Origin: Monosporascus cannonballus | Lineage: Eukaryota; Ascomycota; Sordariomycetes; Xylariales | Assembly: GCA_004154925.1 (NCBI GenBank) | Contig: QJNS01000020.1 | Coordinates: 455,533-519,532 of the forward strand | Direction of reading: 5' to 3' | Length of the DNA: 64,000 nt | Shown here: positions 13,030 through 24,487 of the stretch, in pieces | Numbering within the stretch: the stretch's first letter is position 1 | Layout: each line of letters opens with the position of its first letter | Program-made: the position numbers and the translations under genes | The notes under the pieces: generated by a model | The model's input: only the letters and a program-made list of their open reading frames with translations | Database searches by the model: none | Told to the model about the DNA's origin: nothing

Positions 13030-14160
13030 TTATTCTAGGACATCCTTCAAATTGACCTGACCACTGCCTCTCGGTAACGGCTTAGCCTGATCCTTACCCT
13101 CTTTCCAGCCAATCATGTATATCATGCGGAAAGTGGCCGGTACCGAGCCATCCTCGTTCCCATGAAGTTCCCTATATATGGCATCACCCGCCAACAGCAC
13201 ATCACGACGGATGCCTCCCATCTCGCGCCCCAGGACGGCGCTGCTCTCGCCCATGGCCTGCAGGTCCTGCATAAGGGCGAACATGTCCGGGTAGTCGACG
13301 ATGATGTCGTCGACGTCGACGGTAAGCATCTTGAAGCCGGCGCGCTGCAGCAGACCGCCGACGTCGCGCACGTCGGCTAGGGGGCTCACGTGCGGCGAGA
13401 TGCCGCCGCGACGCTCCTGCTCGGCCAGCTGTAGCGACGTGCGCAGCTCGAACAGCGTGTCGCCGCCGAACATGGCGCCCACGAAGGCGCAGTCGGGCTT
13501 CAGCACGCTATTGATCTGGGCCAGCAGCCCTGGCAGGTCGTTGATCCAGTGCAGGCTCAGGCTTGAGAGTACGAGGTCGAACGTGTCGGGGCCGTAGGGT
13601 AGCGTCTCCTCGTCCGACAGCACCTCGCGCACGAGGTCGAGCGCCCCAGCCTCCAGTCCTCCTTCCGAAGGAGAGGAGGAGGGCGGCGGTGACCACAGCG
13701 GCAGGTCCGCGTCCCGGTAGAGCAGCGTGCGCGAGCTCTCGGCGGCGATCAGGCGCCCGATGCGCGCCGACAGGGGCTCTGACGTGGGCTGTGACGGGTC
13801 CGGGTCCGGGTTGGGCCGCACGAGCGCGCGCGCGATGTTGCACGAGTTGGCGCCGAGGTCCATGGCCAACGGGTACGTGCGCTTGATGTCGAGCAGTCGG
13901 TCGCAGAGCCGCGCCGCAACCTCCTCCTTCAGGTAGTCGGCCTCCCGGCTAAGCTCCGCGTTGGACGCCGCGCGCTCCTTCTGCAGCCATTTCGTACGCC
14001 GGTTGAAGACCTGGTGGATTGGTGGGCTGGGGGAGTGGATCGCGTATGGTCGTCGGCACGAGATGGCTGCTGTTGCTGCTATCCTTGGACTCGGGTGCGA
14101 GATTGATAGCGACTTAGATTGTAGGCGCGTCCTTGCGAGGGACACCAGGGAGCGGTGCAT
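13030..14160 (-). CDS. Mitochondrial complex I assembly methyltransferase-fold protein, NDUFAF5 family
   Basis: Intronless, 376 residues, close to the usual family length. The N-terminal 40 residues are rich in Arg and Ser with no acidic residues, a likely mitochondrial presequence. It is followed by the family signature VFNRRTKWLQKERAA (51-65). The class I methyltransferase core follows, with motif I as DLGANSCN at 101-108 in place of the bacterial-type GCGxG, and then FDLVLSSLSLHWINDLPG. GAMFGGDTLFELRTSL and the C-terminal TFRMIYMIGWKEG are also typical. In animals NDUFAF5 hydroxylates an arginine of NDUFS7 early in complex I assembly; I infer the same role here. The start ATG at 14160 is the first in frame. 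It faces the AP-2 alpha gene across a shared 1 kb promoter region. Confidence 0.9.
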   Translation of the reverse strand: MHRSLVSLARTRLQSKSLSISHPSPRIAATAAISCRRPYAIHSPSPPIHQVFNRRTKWLQKERAASNAELSREADYLKEEVAARLCDRLLDIKRTYPLAMDLGANSCNIARALVRPNPDPDPSQPTSEPLSARIGRLIAAESSRTLLYRDADLPLWSPPPSSSPSEGGLEAGALDLVREVLSDEETLPYGPDTFDLVLSSLSLHWINDLPGLLAQINSVLKPDCAFVGAMFGGDTLFELRTSLQLAEQERRGGISPHVSPLADVRDVGGLLQRAGFKMLTVDVDDIIVDYPDMFALMQDLQAMGESSAVLGREMGGIRRDVLLAGDAIYRELHGNEDGSVPATFRMIYMIGWKEGKDQAKPLPRGSGQVNLKDVLE

Positions 14161-14822
14161 CCTCTCAACTACTTAGTAGTCAATTGGGCATTGTTCACAT
14201 TCTGACCGAGGATGTGACGAGCTGTTCGATTGTGGATGAGGCTCGATTTGAATGATTGGTCTGTGACGTCGATAAACCGAATGCAATGCGATGGAAGCTT
14301 GAGCCACAGATGGAAGTAGCACCAGCCACACACACATGTGCTGCAACCCCATCAGACCCATAATTAAGCGGGTTAAAGTGGACCGTGGCGCGTGATACCA
14401 AGCTCCCTAGTCCCTAAAAGGGCTAGACAGAGTTACTTCGCTACCTCTGGGCTCCAGATAAAGTCCGAATTGCCCCCAAAGCATGCAGATGCAGGCGATG
14501 GACGGACCTTCCTTCTTTTCGCAGCGCCTCCTGATGCGACATTGGGACATTCCAGACGACAGATACACAGAGAAGAAATTCCCTTGAACCTTGTATTACT
14601 GACGCTGCGCCATTTGCTTGCTGCAACCTGCAAAAATTGAAGGGTTCATCGGAATTCGAGAATCGCATCTATACCCCCCCCCCCGTGCCTCACAGGCGCC
14701 TTCGCCCTTGGTAAACGACGGAAATCAAGGGTCCACGAAATTAAACCAAGTCGGCTGGTCCCGTTGTCAGATTTCTGTAACCGAGAAGTGCTAGCGAGGG
14801 AACGAACGACGATCCCTTTTTT

Positions 14823-14840
14823 AGACAGACAGACAGACAG
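14823..14840. repeat. (AGAC)4.5 microsatellite
   Basis: Four and a half copies of AGAC in the shared promoter region. Seen directly. Confidence 0.9.
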
Positions 14841-15125
14841 GTATCGCGGTCCGACAAAATCGGCTCGCTCCATATATATAAGCTAAACACTCGATGATGA
14901 TTATCGATTGAGACTTGAAAGCCGCAGTTTGAGCGCGCTTCTTGGGGAATTCTCGACACCGAAACGAGGGACCTCATTCGTCATACAGCAACATCTGGGA
15001 TAACCATCGATTAGTAATCGTTCGAAGGAAATTCGACGGGTGGACGAGCCGGAAATCGGGAGATTGAGGTGTAAGAATAGGAGGAACTCTCTCGTAACGG
15101 CCAATATACCACCCGCCACTACCGC

Positions 15126-15165
15126 ACGACACGACACGACACGACACGACACGACACGACACGAC
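15126..15165. repeat. (ACGAC)8 tandem pentamer in the AP-2 alpha 5' leader
   Basis: Eight perfect copies of ACGAC end 15 bases before the AP-2 alpha start codon at 15181. They are therefore very likely transcribed as part of its 5' untranslated region. Length could vary between strains. Confidence 0.92.
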
Positions 15166-15180
15166 GACCCTCTCGACGAC

Positions 15181-18100
15181 ATGGCTTCCTCCGCCGCCGC
15201 CGGCTTCCTCGGCCGGTCCAACACCTCCAACTCCAACATGCGCGGTCTTGTTCAGTTCATCGCCGACCTTCGGAATGCAAGAGCACGAGACCTGGAGGAG
15301 AAGAGAATAAACAAGGAACTTGCGAACATTCGGTAGGTTGCTCGCTCCGTGTACAGCACTGGGTGGGCATTGGAGCGCAAGTACTAACCATATGCTGTTT
15401 CAATAAACAGGCAGAAGTTCAAAGGTACGTGTACCATGCTATACAACTAACCCCCAGATAATGTACATATCACCTCCCTCAGGCAGCGTTGCTAACGGAC
15501 CTTAGACGGCAACTTGAGCGGTTACCACAAGAAGAAATATGTCTGCAAGGTATGCCTCCTGCCTAGAAGGAGAAATGCCATCAACCAAGTCTGACGCGTT
15601 GTGCCTATAGCTGCTGTATATATACATTCTCGGCTGGAACGTCGATTTCGGACACCTTGAAGCCGTCAACCTCATCTCGGCCAGCAAATACTCGGAAAAG
15701 CAGATTGGATATCTAGCTATGACTCTCTTCCTACACGAGAAGCACGAATTGCTACATTTGGTTGTCAACAGTATACGCAAGGATCTCTTGGACCACAATG
15801 AGCTCTTCAACTGTCTGGCCCTGCACGCGATTGCCAACGTGGGAGGTAGGGAGATGGGAGAGGCTCTGAGTGCAGAGGTTCACAGGTTACTGATATCACC
15901 GTAGGTGCCCTGGAGTGTGCCCGCGGACGACCGTCTGAATCTAACAGCATACTAGGACTTCAAAGGCTTTCGTCAAGAAGAAGGCTGCATTGACTCTGCT
16001 GCGTCTGTACCGTAAGCATCCGGATATAATCCAGCCTCAGTGGGCTGAGCGGATAATATCTCTGATGGACGACGTCGATCTCGGAGTCGCCTTGTCAGTA
16101 ACGTCTCTGGTCATGGCCGTTGCCCAGGACAACCTCGATCAATATATGGGTGCTTATGCGAAGGCCGCGGCCCGGTTAAAACGGATAGTCGTTGATGGCG
16201 AGTACACGGCTGATTATCTGTACTACAAAGTCCCATGTCCATGGATACAGGTCAAGCTACTACGGTTACTGCAATACTTCCCACCTTCCGGTAGGCGCCC
16301 CGATGGTTGACCAATGGGTTCATGGGCTAACGAGCAGACTAGAGGATAGCCATGTGCGGGGGATGATACGGGACTCGCTGCAGAAGATCTTGAACTTGGC
16401 CATGGAGACGAACAAAAACGTGCAGCAGAATAATGCTCAGAATGCTGTCTTGTTTGAGGCCATCAACCTCATCATCCACCTCGATACCGAACATGCTCTC
16501 ATGAAACAGATATCCTCCCGCCTGGGCCGCTTCATTACCTCTAGGGAGACGAATGTCCGCTACCTTGGTTTGGAGGCCATGACGCATCTCGCAGCACGTG
16601 CCGAGAACATCGACCCTATAAAGCAGCACCAGGACGTGATCCTCGGGTCGTTGAAGGATCGCGATATCAGTGTCCGGAGAAAGGGTCTCGATTTGCTATA
16701 TAGTATGTGCGACTCGACCAACTCCGGGCCGATCGTGGCGGAGCTGCTTTACTATCTACAAAACGCGGATTTCGCGATCCGGGAAGAGATGGCCCTGAAG
16801 ATAGCGATACTGACAGAGAAATACGCAACCGATATTCAGTGGTACATCAATGTCTCACTAAAACTGGTGGCCATCGCTGGCGATCACCTCAGCGACGAGG
16901 TATGGCAGCGAGTAATCCAGATTGTCACCAATAACGAGGAACTGCAAGTGTACGCCGCCCAAAATACCTTGCAACATATCAAGCTGGACCACTGCCATGA
17001 GACCTTGGTCAAGATTGGTGCATATGTTCTCGGAGAGTTCGGCCACTTGATAGCTGAGGAGAAGGGATCCAGCCCGATCGAGCAGTTCATGGCGCTATCC
17101 TCCAAGCTGCCGGCGTGCTCGTCGAGCACTCGGGCTATGATACTGTCCTCGTTCATCAAGTTCGTCAACTTGTTCCCGGAAATCAAACCTCAGCTCCTTC
17201 ATGTCTTCGAGATCTACAGCCACACCCTAGACCCGGAGCTCCAACAAAGAGCATGCGAATACTTGACCCTGGCAAGTCTACCGTCCGACGACTTACTCCG
17301 AACCGTTTGCGACGAGATGCCCGCTTTCCCCGAGAGGCAGTCAGCACTCCTGTCGAGGCTCCACCAGAAGCATGCTAATACTAGCGACAAGAGGACCTGG
17401 GTGGTTGGTGGAAAGACCGCTAATCAGGATACCACGGAGCTGAGCATGGCCAAGAGTCCGGGTCTTCGCAGGACATTCAGCACGAACGGTTCAATGAATG
17501 GCAACGGCACCGCGAATGGGACTTCAAATGGAACAAATGGCCACTCGAAGGATTTGGCCGGTCTCGACATGAGCGCCGCGCCGATGGAACCAAAATTATT
17601 GAAGACGCCAAATCTGGCCAGCGCTGCACATCTGTCGCCAGGTTGGGAGCCCGGCTATTACAAGTTGCTCCTCAAGGGTGACGGAGTGCTGTTCGAAGAC
17701 GGGCAGCTGCAAGTCGGTGTCCGCTCGGAGTACAGAGGGCAGATGGCCTGCCTCATCCTGTATTTTGCGAATAAGACACCGACTGTGGTGAGTTCGTTTA
17801 CGACGACACTCGATTTGGATCAGAGTGAAAAGCCAAACCTCAGCTGGGACATCAAAGCTTTACCCGACAGCAGCATTATCCAGGGCGCACAATCCCGACA
17901 GATCACAATGTTCGAGGCGAAGAAGGTTTTCACCAAGAGCCCCACCATCCGTATTAGCTATCTCGCGGGCGCCCTTCAGGCGCTGACTTTGAAATTACCT
18001 CTCACTGCTCATAAGTTTATGGACCCGGCAGACCTGACGGCAGATGACTTCTTTAAGCGATGGAAGCAGATCGGTGGTGCGCCGCGCGAGGCCCAGCAGA

Positions 18101-18541
18101 TCATCCGGCTGGCGGATGCTAAGAGTGGCGCTCTGGAAATGACTGAGGGCTTCATCCGCAAGACTATCCAAGGGTTTAGATGGGGAATACTAGAAGGTGT
18201 CGATCCGAACGCGAAAAACTTCGTCGGGGCCAGCGTCCTTCATACCTCGGAAGGGGGCAAGTTTGGCTGCTTGATGCGGCTAGAGCCCAACTATGGCTCA
18301 CAGGTAAGATGACGAGCATCAGCTTNNNNNNNNNNCCCCCCCCCCCGACTATTAGTGCTGACCCCCGACTCAACAGATGGTTCGACTTACAATCCGAGCT
18401 ACCGATGAAAGCGTTCCGCCCGTCCTGCTGAAGCTGATGGAAGAGAGGCTGGCGGCGGGCGCTCCCGTAATACCGGAGCTCAATGAAGGGCCGAGCCGGG
18501 ACGACATATCGCAAACCTTTAGTAATATCATGGTGAATTAG
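15181..18541 (+). CDS. AP-2 adaptor complex subunit alpha (alpha-adaptin)
   Basis: Large subunit of the AP-2 clathrin adaptor, which collects cargo at the plasma membrane by binding phosphoinositides and cargo tails. Seven exons: 15181-15332, 15411-15424 (only 14 nt), 15506-15549, 15611-15900, 15956-16290, 16343-18303 and 18377-18541, giving 986 residues in one unbroken frame. The N-terminal trunk has the alpha-adaptin signatures MRGLVQFIADLRNAR, RINKELANIR, KKKYVCKLLYIYILG and EAVNLISASKYSEKQIGY, then HEAT-like helices. A Ser/Asn/Gly-rich hinge (about 17450-17570) leads to the appendage domain near KLLLKGDGVLFEDGQLQVG. At the fifth junction I chose the acceptor ending at 16342, because only it gives PPSEDSHVRG in frame. 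The last intron (18304-18376) contains a 10-base gap of unknown sequence, which does not touch the coding part. Confidence 0.93.
18326..18335. other. Assembly gap (10 N)
   Basis: Ten N characters immediately followed by a C11 run (18336-18346), inside the last AP-2 alpha intron. The homopolymer probably stopped the assembly. The real gap length is unknown, so the intron may be longer than drawn. Confidence 0.98.
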
Positions 18542-19557
18542 CGGATACCCACCTGAGATATTGGAAGAGAGGGTCGGGATGTTGGAGAGGGAACAATCAC
18601 TCAATGCTTCTTGGGGCCGCATGATTACCTAAGGCACATAACTCAAGCTGATCTCTATATTTTTGTTCAGCCTCAGCGCTCGGCGTTCATGGCTTAGTTA
18701 GCATAAGATTTTTAAACCAAAAACATATGGATATCTAACATTATCTCGTTTCAGCACGAATGGGGAAAGCTTTTTGGCCGGGTTGCTCCCCTACGGTTGT
18801 CTGTGCCTCTGTAGGGACCTACCAACCTAGGTCGAGACAAATGACATGATTAGTTCATGTTTGCTCGCATCTAAGCAAGTAAGTGGACTGCCGGATAGTT
18901 TGAGCAATGGTTCCTAAGCTAGGTAGGTAGGTAGGTCAGGTAGGAGGCATACGGGAATGTGCCGCTTGAGATGAGATGATAGATAGACCTGTCTCGTCAT
19001 TAGGGATGTCCAAAGTGGTTGCTGTCAATAGGATGGGGGCTCGACGTCCGTCCACTTCGCACCCGGCAACACCATACCTACGCCCATCCATATTCACAGA
19101 GCCACCTAAGCACCTTTTATCACGCAGTGGCCCCACTGCATCGTCTGGTGTTTCTTTTCTCCTATTACATACCCGCCTACCCAGTAAGAATGCAACGTAT
19201 GCCCGTCCCCTCCTACCACTGAGCGTACGACGTCCTCACCCTGAATCACTCAAGTTTATCACTTAGTCACTGCGTCACATGTTTTTGAATTCACGCGAAG
19301 TTCACTTCACGTGCATCCGAACCGCACGCACTCCCATGTTCCTACGTCTGTCTACCCAGCTGCCTATCGACATACCTACGGCCTATACCTCCTTTTCTGT
19401 CATACACCGCCTAACCGAGCCAACACCCGGTGGATGGATGTGGCAAATTAACACCTAAACTGCCGTCACAGCTAGCAACCGATTTTGTATTCTGGACCGT
19501 GTTGTTGCTTTCTTTCCGTCCCCTGATCATATCCTTGTGTCCCACTAGCAGTATCAG
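18542..19557. other. Intergenic: AP-2 3' flank and promoter of the membrane-protein gene
   Basis: No gene seen. It holds an (AGGT)4 tandem at 18921-18936 amid other AGGT words, a pattern common in Sordariomycete intergenic DNA. Confidence 0.5.
18921..18936. repeat. (AGGT)4 tandem
   Basis: Four perfect AGGT units, followed by further imperfect AGGT copies to about 18945. Confidence 0.85.
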
Positions 19558-22500
19558 ATGCAGCAGACCACCGACAGCGGGGTCCCGGGCGGCCCCCAGT
19601 CGCCGCCGCCCCCGATGTCCGACGAGGAGCGATACGAACCGCTGCCCGTGATCCCCGTCCGCCCCGTCCGCGGCGATGGTGAGTTGCACCCGGAGAGCAC
19701 GCCGTCGTCTTCGGCGCCCGCGCTGCAGACGGGCAGACAGCCGCAGATAAGCAGCAGAAGGGCGTTGGCGTACCATCAGGATCTCAGGGACGGGCATCAA
19801 GAGTCGCGGGATCTTAGGGACCAACATGATATTCAACACAACAACCATCATGATGGCAATCACCGCCATAAAGACGTCCACAACTACAGCTACCCCAACG
19901 GCACCCGCCACAGGCAGAAGACAGCAGGCAGGAAAACACCGGTAGCCGCGGCCACAGCTGTGGGTCCGGTTTTTGACCAAGCCGCACAATACGGCTCGAG
20001 AACTCACAACGGCCTTCCCGCTGCTCTTGCTTCTCCTGCTCTACTTGGACAGCACCCGTATCAGGAGCGAGGATGCTGCAACGTGATCAAGGACGCCATC
20101 GGCAACAGGGGAAAGCACCATCGACCGTCTTCGCCTCCTTCTCCTTCTCCTTTCCCTCCTGTTGCCGCTGCTGCTGACCCTGCTCCCCATCCCGACCACG
20201 ACCGCCACTCCGAGAGGGAGAGGGGCGCGGAGGGGAAGAAGTGGTGGCGGTGGAAAGGCGCTGAAGGTGCGAGTAGCGGCGCACGCGGAAACAGAAACAA
20301 GGAGGTGAAGGTGTTGGGCTCGGTGCAGTTGTCCGCGTGGAATGATGCCGATGGGGAGGCTGCGAGAGGTAAGTCGACCATAGCATCCACACATATCTCT
20401 CTTCCGCTGGCCCCTTTCAGGATGGCCGATGGCTAGGGGCGATGTAGGGTGGTTAGTATGCGTCGTATGGATTAACTAACGCTTTGTTCTTCTGGTAAAG
20501 ATGCAATGGAGCTGTCATCCACGCAGAAGGCCGAGCTCTCCCGCAAGATGCGGTGTCCACCATATATCATGTTCGCGGCCATCATCCTCATAACCCTCGT
20601 AACTATCATTGGTACGTCATTCCATTTTTCGTTTTCACCTTTTCGCCCCGTACACTCTCTAGCATCCTATTGTGACCCCACCTACCGTCGCCCTTTTCTT
20701 CGTTGGAGCTTCAAGCTGTTTCTCGGTTCTCCGCACCCGTGCAATGAAATACACCCACAGCTTCGGGAGGTCAGGCTGTGGGAAGCAAATCAGCTGCTGA
20801 CGGACTTTGCAAACATATAGGAGGCTACGGTTCGATTGTCGATGGGATGAATAGGCACGCAAGCCACGGAGATACAGGGTCCCCCTCCGCTACACGTGGC
20901 CATCAGATCGTCGATAGTAGTAGTAGTGTGACTTCGGTGCCTTTCAGCAGTTCAACTGGTAAGTCTAGCTACCATAACAATTAGAGTCCCCACAAGGCGG
21001 ACGCGGGAGCTGTAAGGCGGATTGGGATACTGAGGGTCGAGTGCTCTGAGCTTTGTGATACGTGATTGCATGGGATTGCTGACGAATGCTACATGTGTAG
21101 GAACCAAACAATCATCGAAGAGCGAGACAGACGATGCGAAAGCCTCAACAGAACTGCTGACCTTTGTTGGTACTACAAGTCTGCCTGGGGATCCGCAGCA
21201 TACGTACTGGTACGTGATGCCGAAATGGGCTCACCAATGCCCGACAGATACCAGAAGCTTGATAACGCCACCACTCCCTACAGAGCCAAACGGTGACTAT
21301 TTGACAATATGGGTGCCACATACTGAGACCACGACGCTGTGTGATGGCCAGATCCACATACTCACGGCGACAATGCCGGATAGTTATATAAGAACTCGGA
21401 CGACTAGTGATGCTGTCAGTACGACGCCTGAGGACGCGACTACAACAATTGTGCTTGAAGAGCCCACATCAGTCAGGTCCACTACTACTTTCGCTTCTGT
21501 TAGAACTACTGTCGTATCGGACAAGGCAACGACTGTAACAACAAAAATTACTGGGATCTTTCTCAGTACACCAACACCCCCTAGGGTAGATCCTACGACA
21601 GGCAGCCCCGCTGGTTTTGATTCTATTGAGTCACAAGTCATATCGGGCAAGCCGACGTCTCCAACGATCACAACCACGAACCCGGTTACCAGTACGCAAG
21701 CGCCGTCTACGGCAACGTCTCCTTCTCGCCCTACGAATAGATATGATGTGCCTCAACCAGCTGCCACTGCCGAGCTCGTTGCCGGCCGGGCGAGGAGCGC
21801 GCTGAAGATACCTGTCCTCCTTAGTACGGTGACGGTCACGAAAACTCTCGTCGCTTCCTCTTTAGATGACACTTCCACTTCGGCCGAGACTAAAACGGCG
21901 TCCTGCTCGAGGTCAGACCGTGAGTCTAGCCCCGCATCGGTCTCCGTTTCCGACTCTCGATCTGGCGCATTCTTTTCGAGCTCTCACACTGAGCCGTCAA
22001 CCTCGGGAGTGATGCCTAACACAGCAACTTCCTGGGCGGTTCCGAGCGAGACAGCGCCTGCTATTAGGTATTGCCCCTTCACCGGTCGTCCGGATATCTA
22101 CACGCTTTGCGCGCCGAACCAAGCCAGCGGCTCGCACGCTGCCGGCGACACCTCTTCGTCTGCGTCCGGTATGACGGCCTCGAATCCGTTCGGGAAGCTG
22201 AAGGGTTTGTGGAACTTCCGACGAGCCGGGTACCCCGCGAGCCCCCGGAGCATCAGAGCAGCAGCGGCGTCGATCTGGAATTCGATCCTCACTCTCGGAG
22301 GTGATGTTGGCCGAGTAGGAGCTACTAGCCCGCGCCGGGACCGAGGACGGGTTATGGCAGCCGGGGCCGAGACGGACGACTCCTACCGAGAAGGCATGGG
22401 AGGACAAGCAGGTAACTGCAACTGTACGGACACCGCCGAAATCGCCGACCTAAGGAACAGACTCGACTTCGCGCTCGATATCGTGCGCTCGCAGCAGCAG

Positions 22501-22617
22501 TTGCTTGATAGCCAACACGCCATGATTGCCCAGCATAAGGATAGCCTTGAGGGGTCGATGAAGCTGTTGGGGGAGCTCAGACGCGAGAGAGACCGTGAGG
22601 GGCGGCTGTTTACTTGA
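19558..22617 (+). CDS. Single-pass membrane protein with Ser/Thr-rich outer region, function unknown
   Basis: Four exons, 19558-20368, 20501-20611, 20821-20958 and 21101-22617, splice with matching phases (all phase 1) into 858 residues. The first 270 residues are hydrophilic and rich in Pro, His, Arg and Gly. Exon 2 carries a basic patch and one hydrophobic helix of about 17 residues (YIMFAAIILITLVTIIG, about 292-308). Exon 4 encodes about 300 residues very rich in Ser and Thr, with repeated TTT/STTT words, suggesting a heavily O-glycosylated stalk. It has one Cys-containing patch (PKWAHQCPTDTR, then TTTLCDGQIH) and ends in a charged helix (EIADLRNRLDFALDIVRSQQQLLDSQ) likely to form a coiled coil. 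The layout resembles fungal wall-stress sensors or mucin-like proteins, but no WSC domain or signal peptide is seen, and topology is inferred. An alternative start is the in-frame ATG at 19615. Confidence 0.7.
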
Positions 22618-24487
22618 TGGATATGTCTATGATGTGGAATGTACTGACAACTGTGGTCGGGGCTTTTGATAAGAAGATTGTTTACAGCGGCAAAGCGCTA
22701 CGAAGTGCTTCGGGAGCCAACAGAGGCAACTGTGAATCAGCCGGTCATCGCCTGCCTGCCCACCTATTTTGGCGTCTTCCCGCCCGACGAGCCAAATGGG
22801 ACCAGTGGGGTATAAGAGGCCTGCCAGCCCCATGGTGGATCCGAGTTTGGTTCAGTCATTCGTATGTTGGATTCCAAATTGTTCAGGACTAATCGTTCGG
22901 GGCATGGGAAGTCTACCCAACTCTAGGGGTTTGGCATTATGCAGACGCAGATAGTCTAAGCTGTTGTCTTGTCGTATATCAACGTCCAAAATCTCCCTAA
23001 ATCCGGCATAAATTACAACTAATTGTGTTCGTCTGCTCCATACCCGGAAACTATATACATGGTGACGCCGATACGCTTCTATAAACCACGAACCCCTCTG
23101 GAAGGGCAGCCAAGGGGTATACCGGCCTTTTGCGAGACACGCACGCCATCGAACATTTGTAATCCCCCAAACTTTATCAATTAACAGCTGATTCAAGGCC
23201 GCCTATGCCTTTTAGCCGTCCTTGTGCTCCCTTTGAAAACGAATAGGGGCTTAAAGGGGGGTGGACCCAGGTTTTGAAGAGTCAACTGACATGGGCTGTG
23301 CAGTACGACTGGGTTTCAAATATGAAGCTTCTGTTTACTAGGAACGATCTATTTATACTTTGCTAATACTTGCCGTGAAGATTCTATACGACCGTAAGCA
23401 AGCCGGAACCCCCTTTTCGACCGTAACATATATTGGTATACGTCTTTGGCAGAAGCCGACACCAAGACTCCGATACCGGCGGCCTTAGCGCCATGCGGTC
23501 ACCGTAGGTGCTTCTTCCGCACGAGGTTACGCCTAGGAATTTCACATGATAGTAGTGTCACACGTATACGTAAAACGGCAGCGTGCAGAGTGTCGAGACA
23601 TCAAGGACGTTAGCAACAACGTTGAATTATTATTGGTATGCATCGGGGATAGGAGCAATAAGAGAGACACAAATCTGCCGAGCAGCCCGAGAAAGAATCC
23701 CACGTGCTCCAGCCCCCATGCAGGGTCGCAGCGCGGGGTGGGTTTCCGTTTCACTAAGAAAAGGCGCGGGGTAAGTAAAAAGAGATATAATTCAGCTCGG
23801 ATGCGTAATCCCGGCGATATCGACCTCCTCTCCCTGGCCTCAGATTGCCTCAGATTGCGACATCCGGCGGAAATCCGACGGCGATTGGGCGGACGCGATG
23901 AAAACGAAAAAAAAAAAAAACCCTTCTCCTTGTTCAGCTCGTCAGTTGATATGTAGCGCCAGGTTGGCAGTCACTGAGTGTGCGCCATCGAACCACCGGA
24001 CCACTCGGGATTGCGCCGGACCCTTGAAACACACTAGATTCGGACGGTTTGTAAGCCTCCTCTAGCTAAGCCACCTAGGTATGCAATAGTAGAAATACAC
24101 TCACATTCCAGAGGAAAAGTAGGCGACGGGCTTACTGAGATGGGCTTCTTCCACACCATCTCCTGTTTATCAGCAACGTCGTATTTCTCTATTATGCCGT
24201 AGCCCTCTGTTTTCAAGCCTCGTATAGCTCTCCTTCCATATACTCTACATTTCTCGTCAATCTGCCAGTGCCGCCTCGTGTCCGCGCCGAGTGTCTTCGT
24301 ATCTCCTCTCTCTACCTAGCTGTCTGGGTCTATTATCCATCTTCCGTCTTCTATCTCCCTGGGTGACACGGGCTATCCGCCCAGGTACCTATCCCTCCCT
24401 TCTAGTCCTACCTTATCATCACCCCCCCTTCCCCCCCGCGAGCGAAGCAGGGCAAGTAGACAAATTCGAAGGTAAAAACAAGACAAC
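22618..24487. other. Intergenic, 1.9 kb
   Basis: No supported gene. It contains an A14 run (23907-23920) and a short direct repeat of CCTCAGATTG near 23838-23857. Pyrimidine-rich sequence at 24360-24440 is the likely leader of the GT8 gene. Confidence 0.5.

Larger units (their letters stand above)
14161..15180. other. Divergent promoter region NDUFAF5 / AP-2 alpha
   Basis: About 1 kb without a gene, between two divergent start codons. It contains a C11 run (14674-14684), an AGAC tandem (14823-14840), a TATATATAAG element (14873-14882) and the (ACGAC)8 repeat next to the AP-2 start. Confidence 0.5.
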
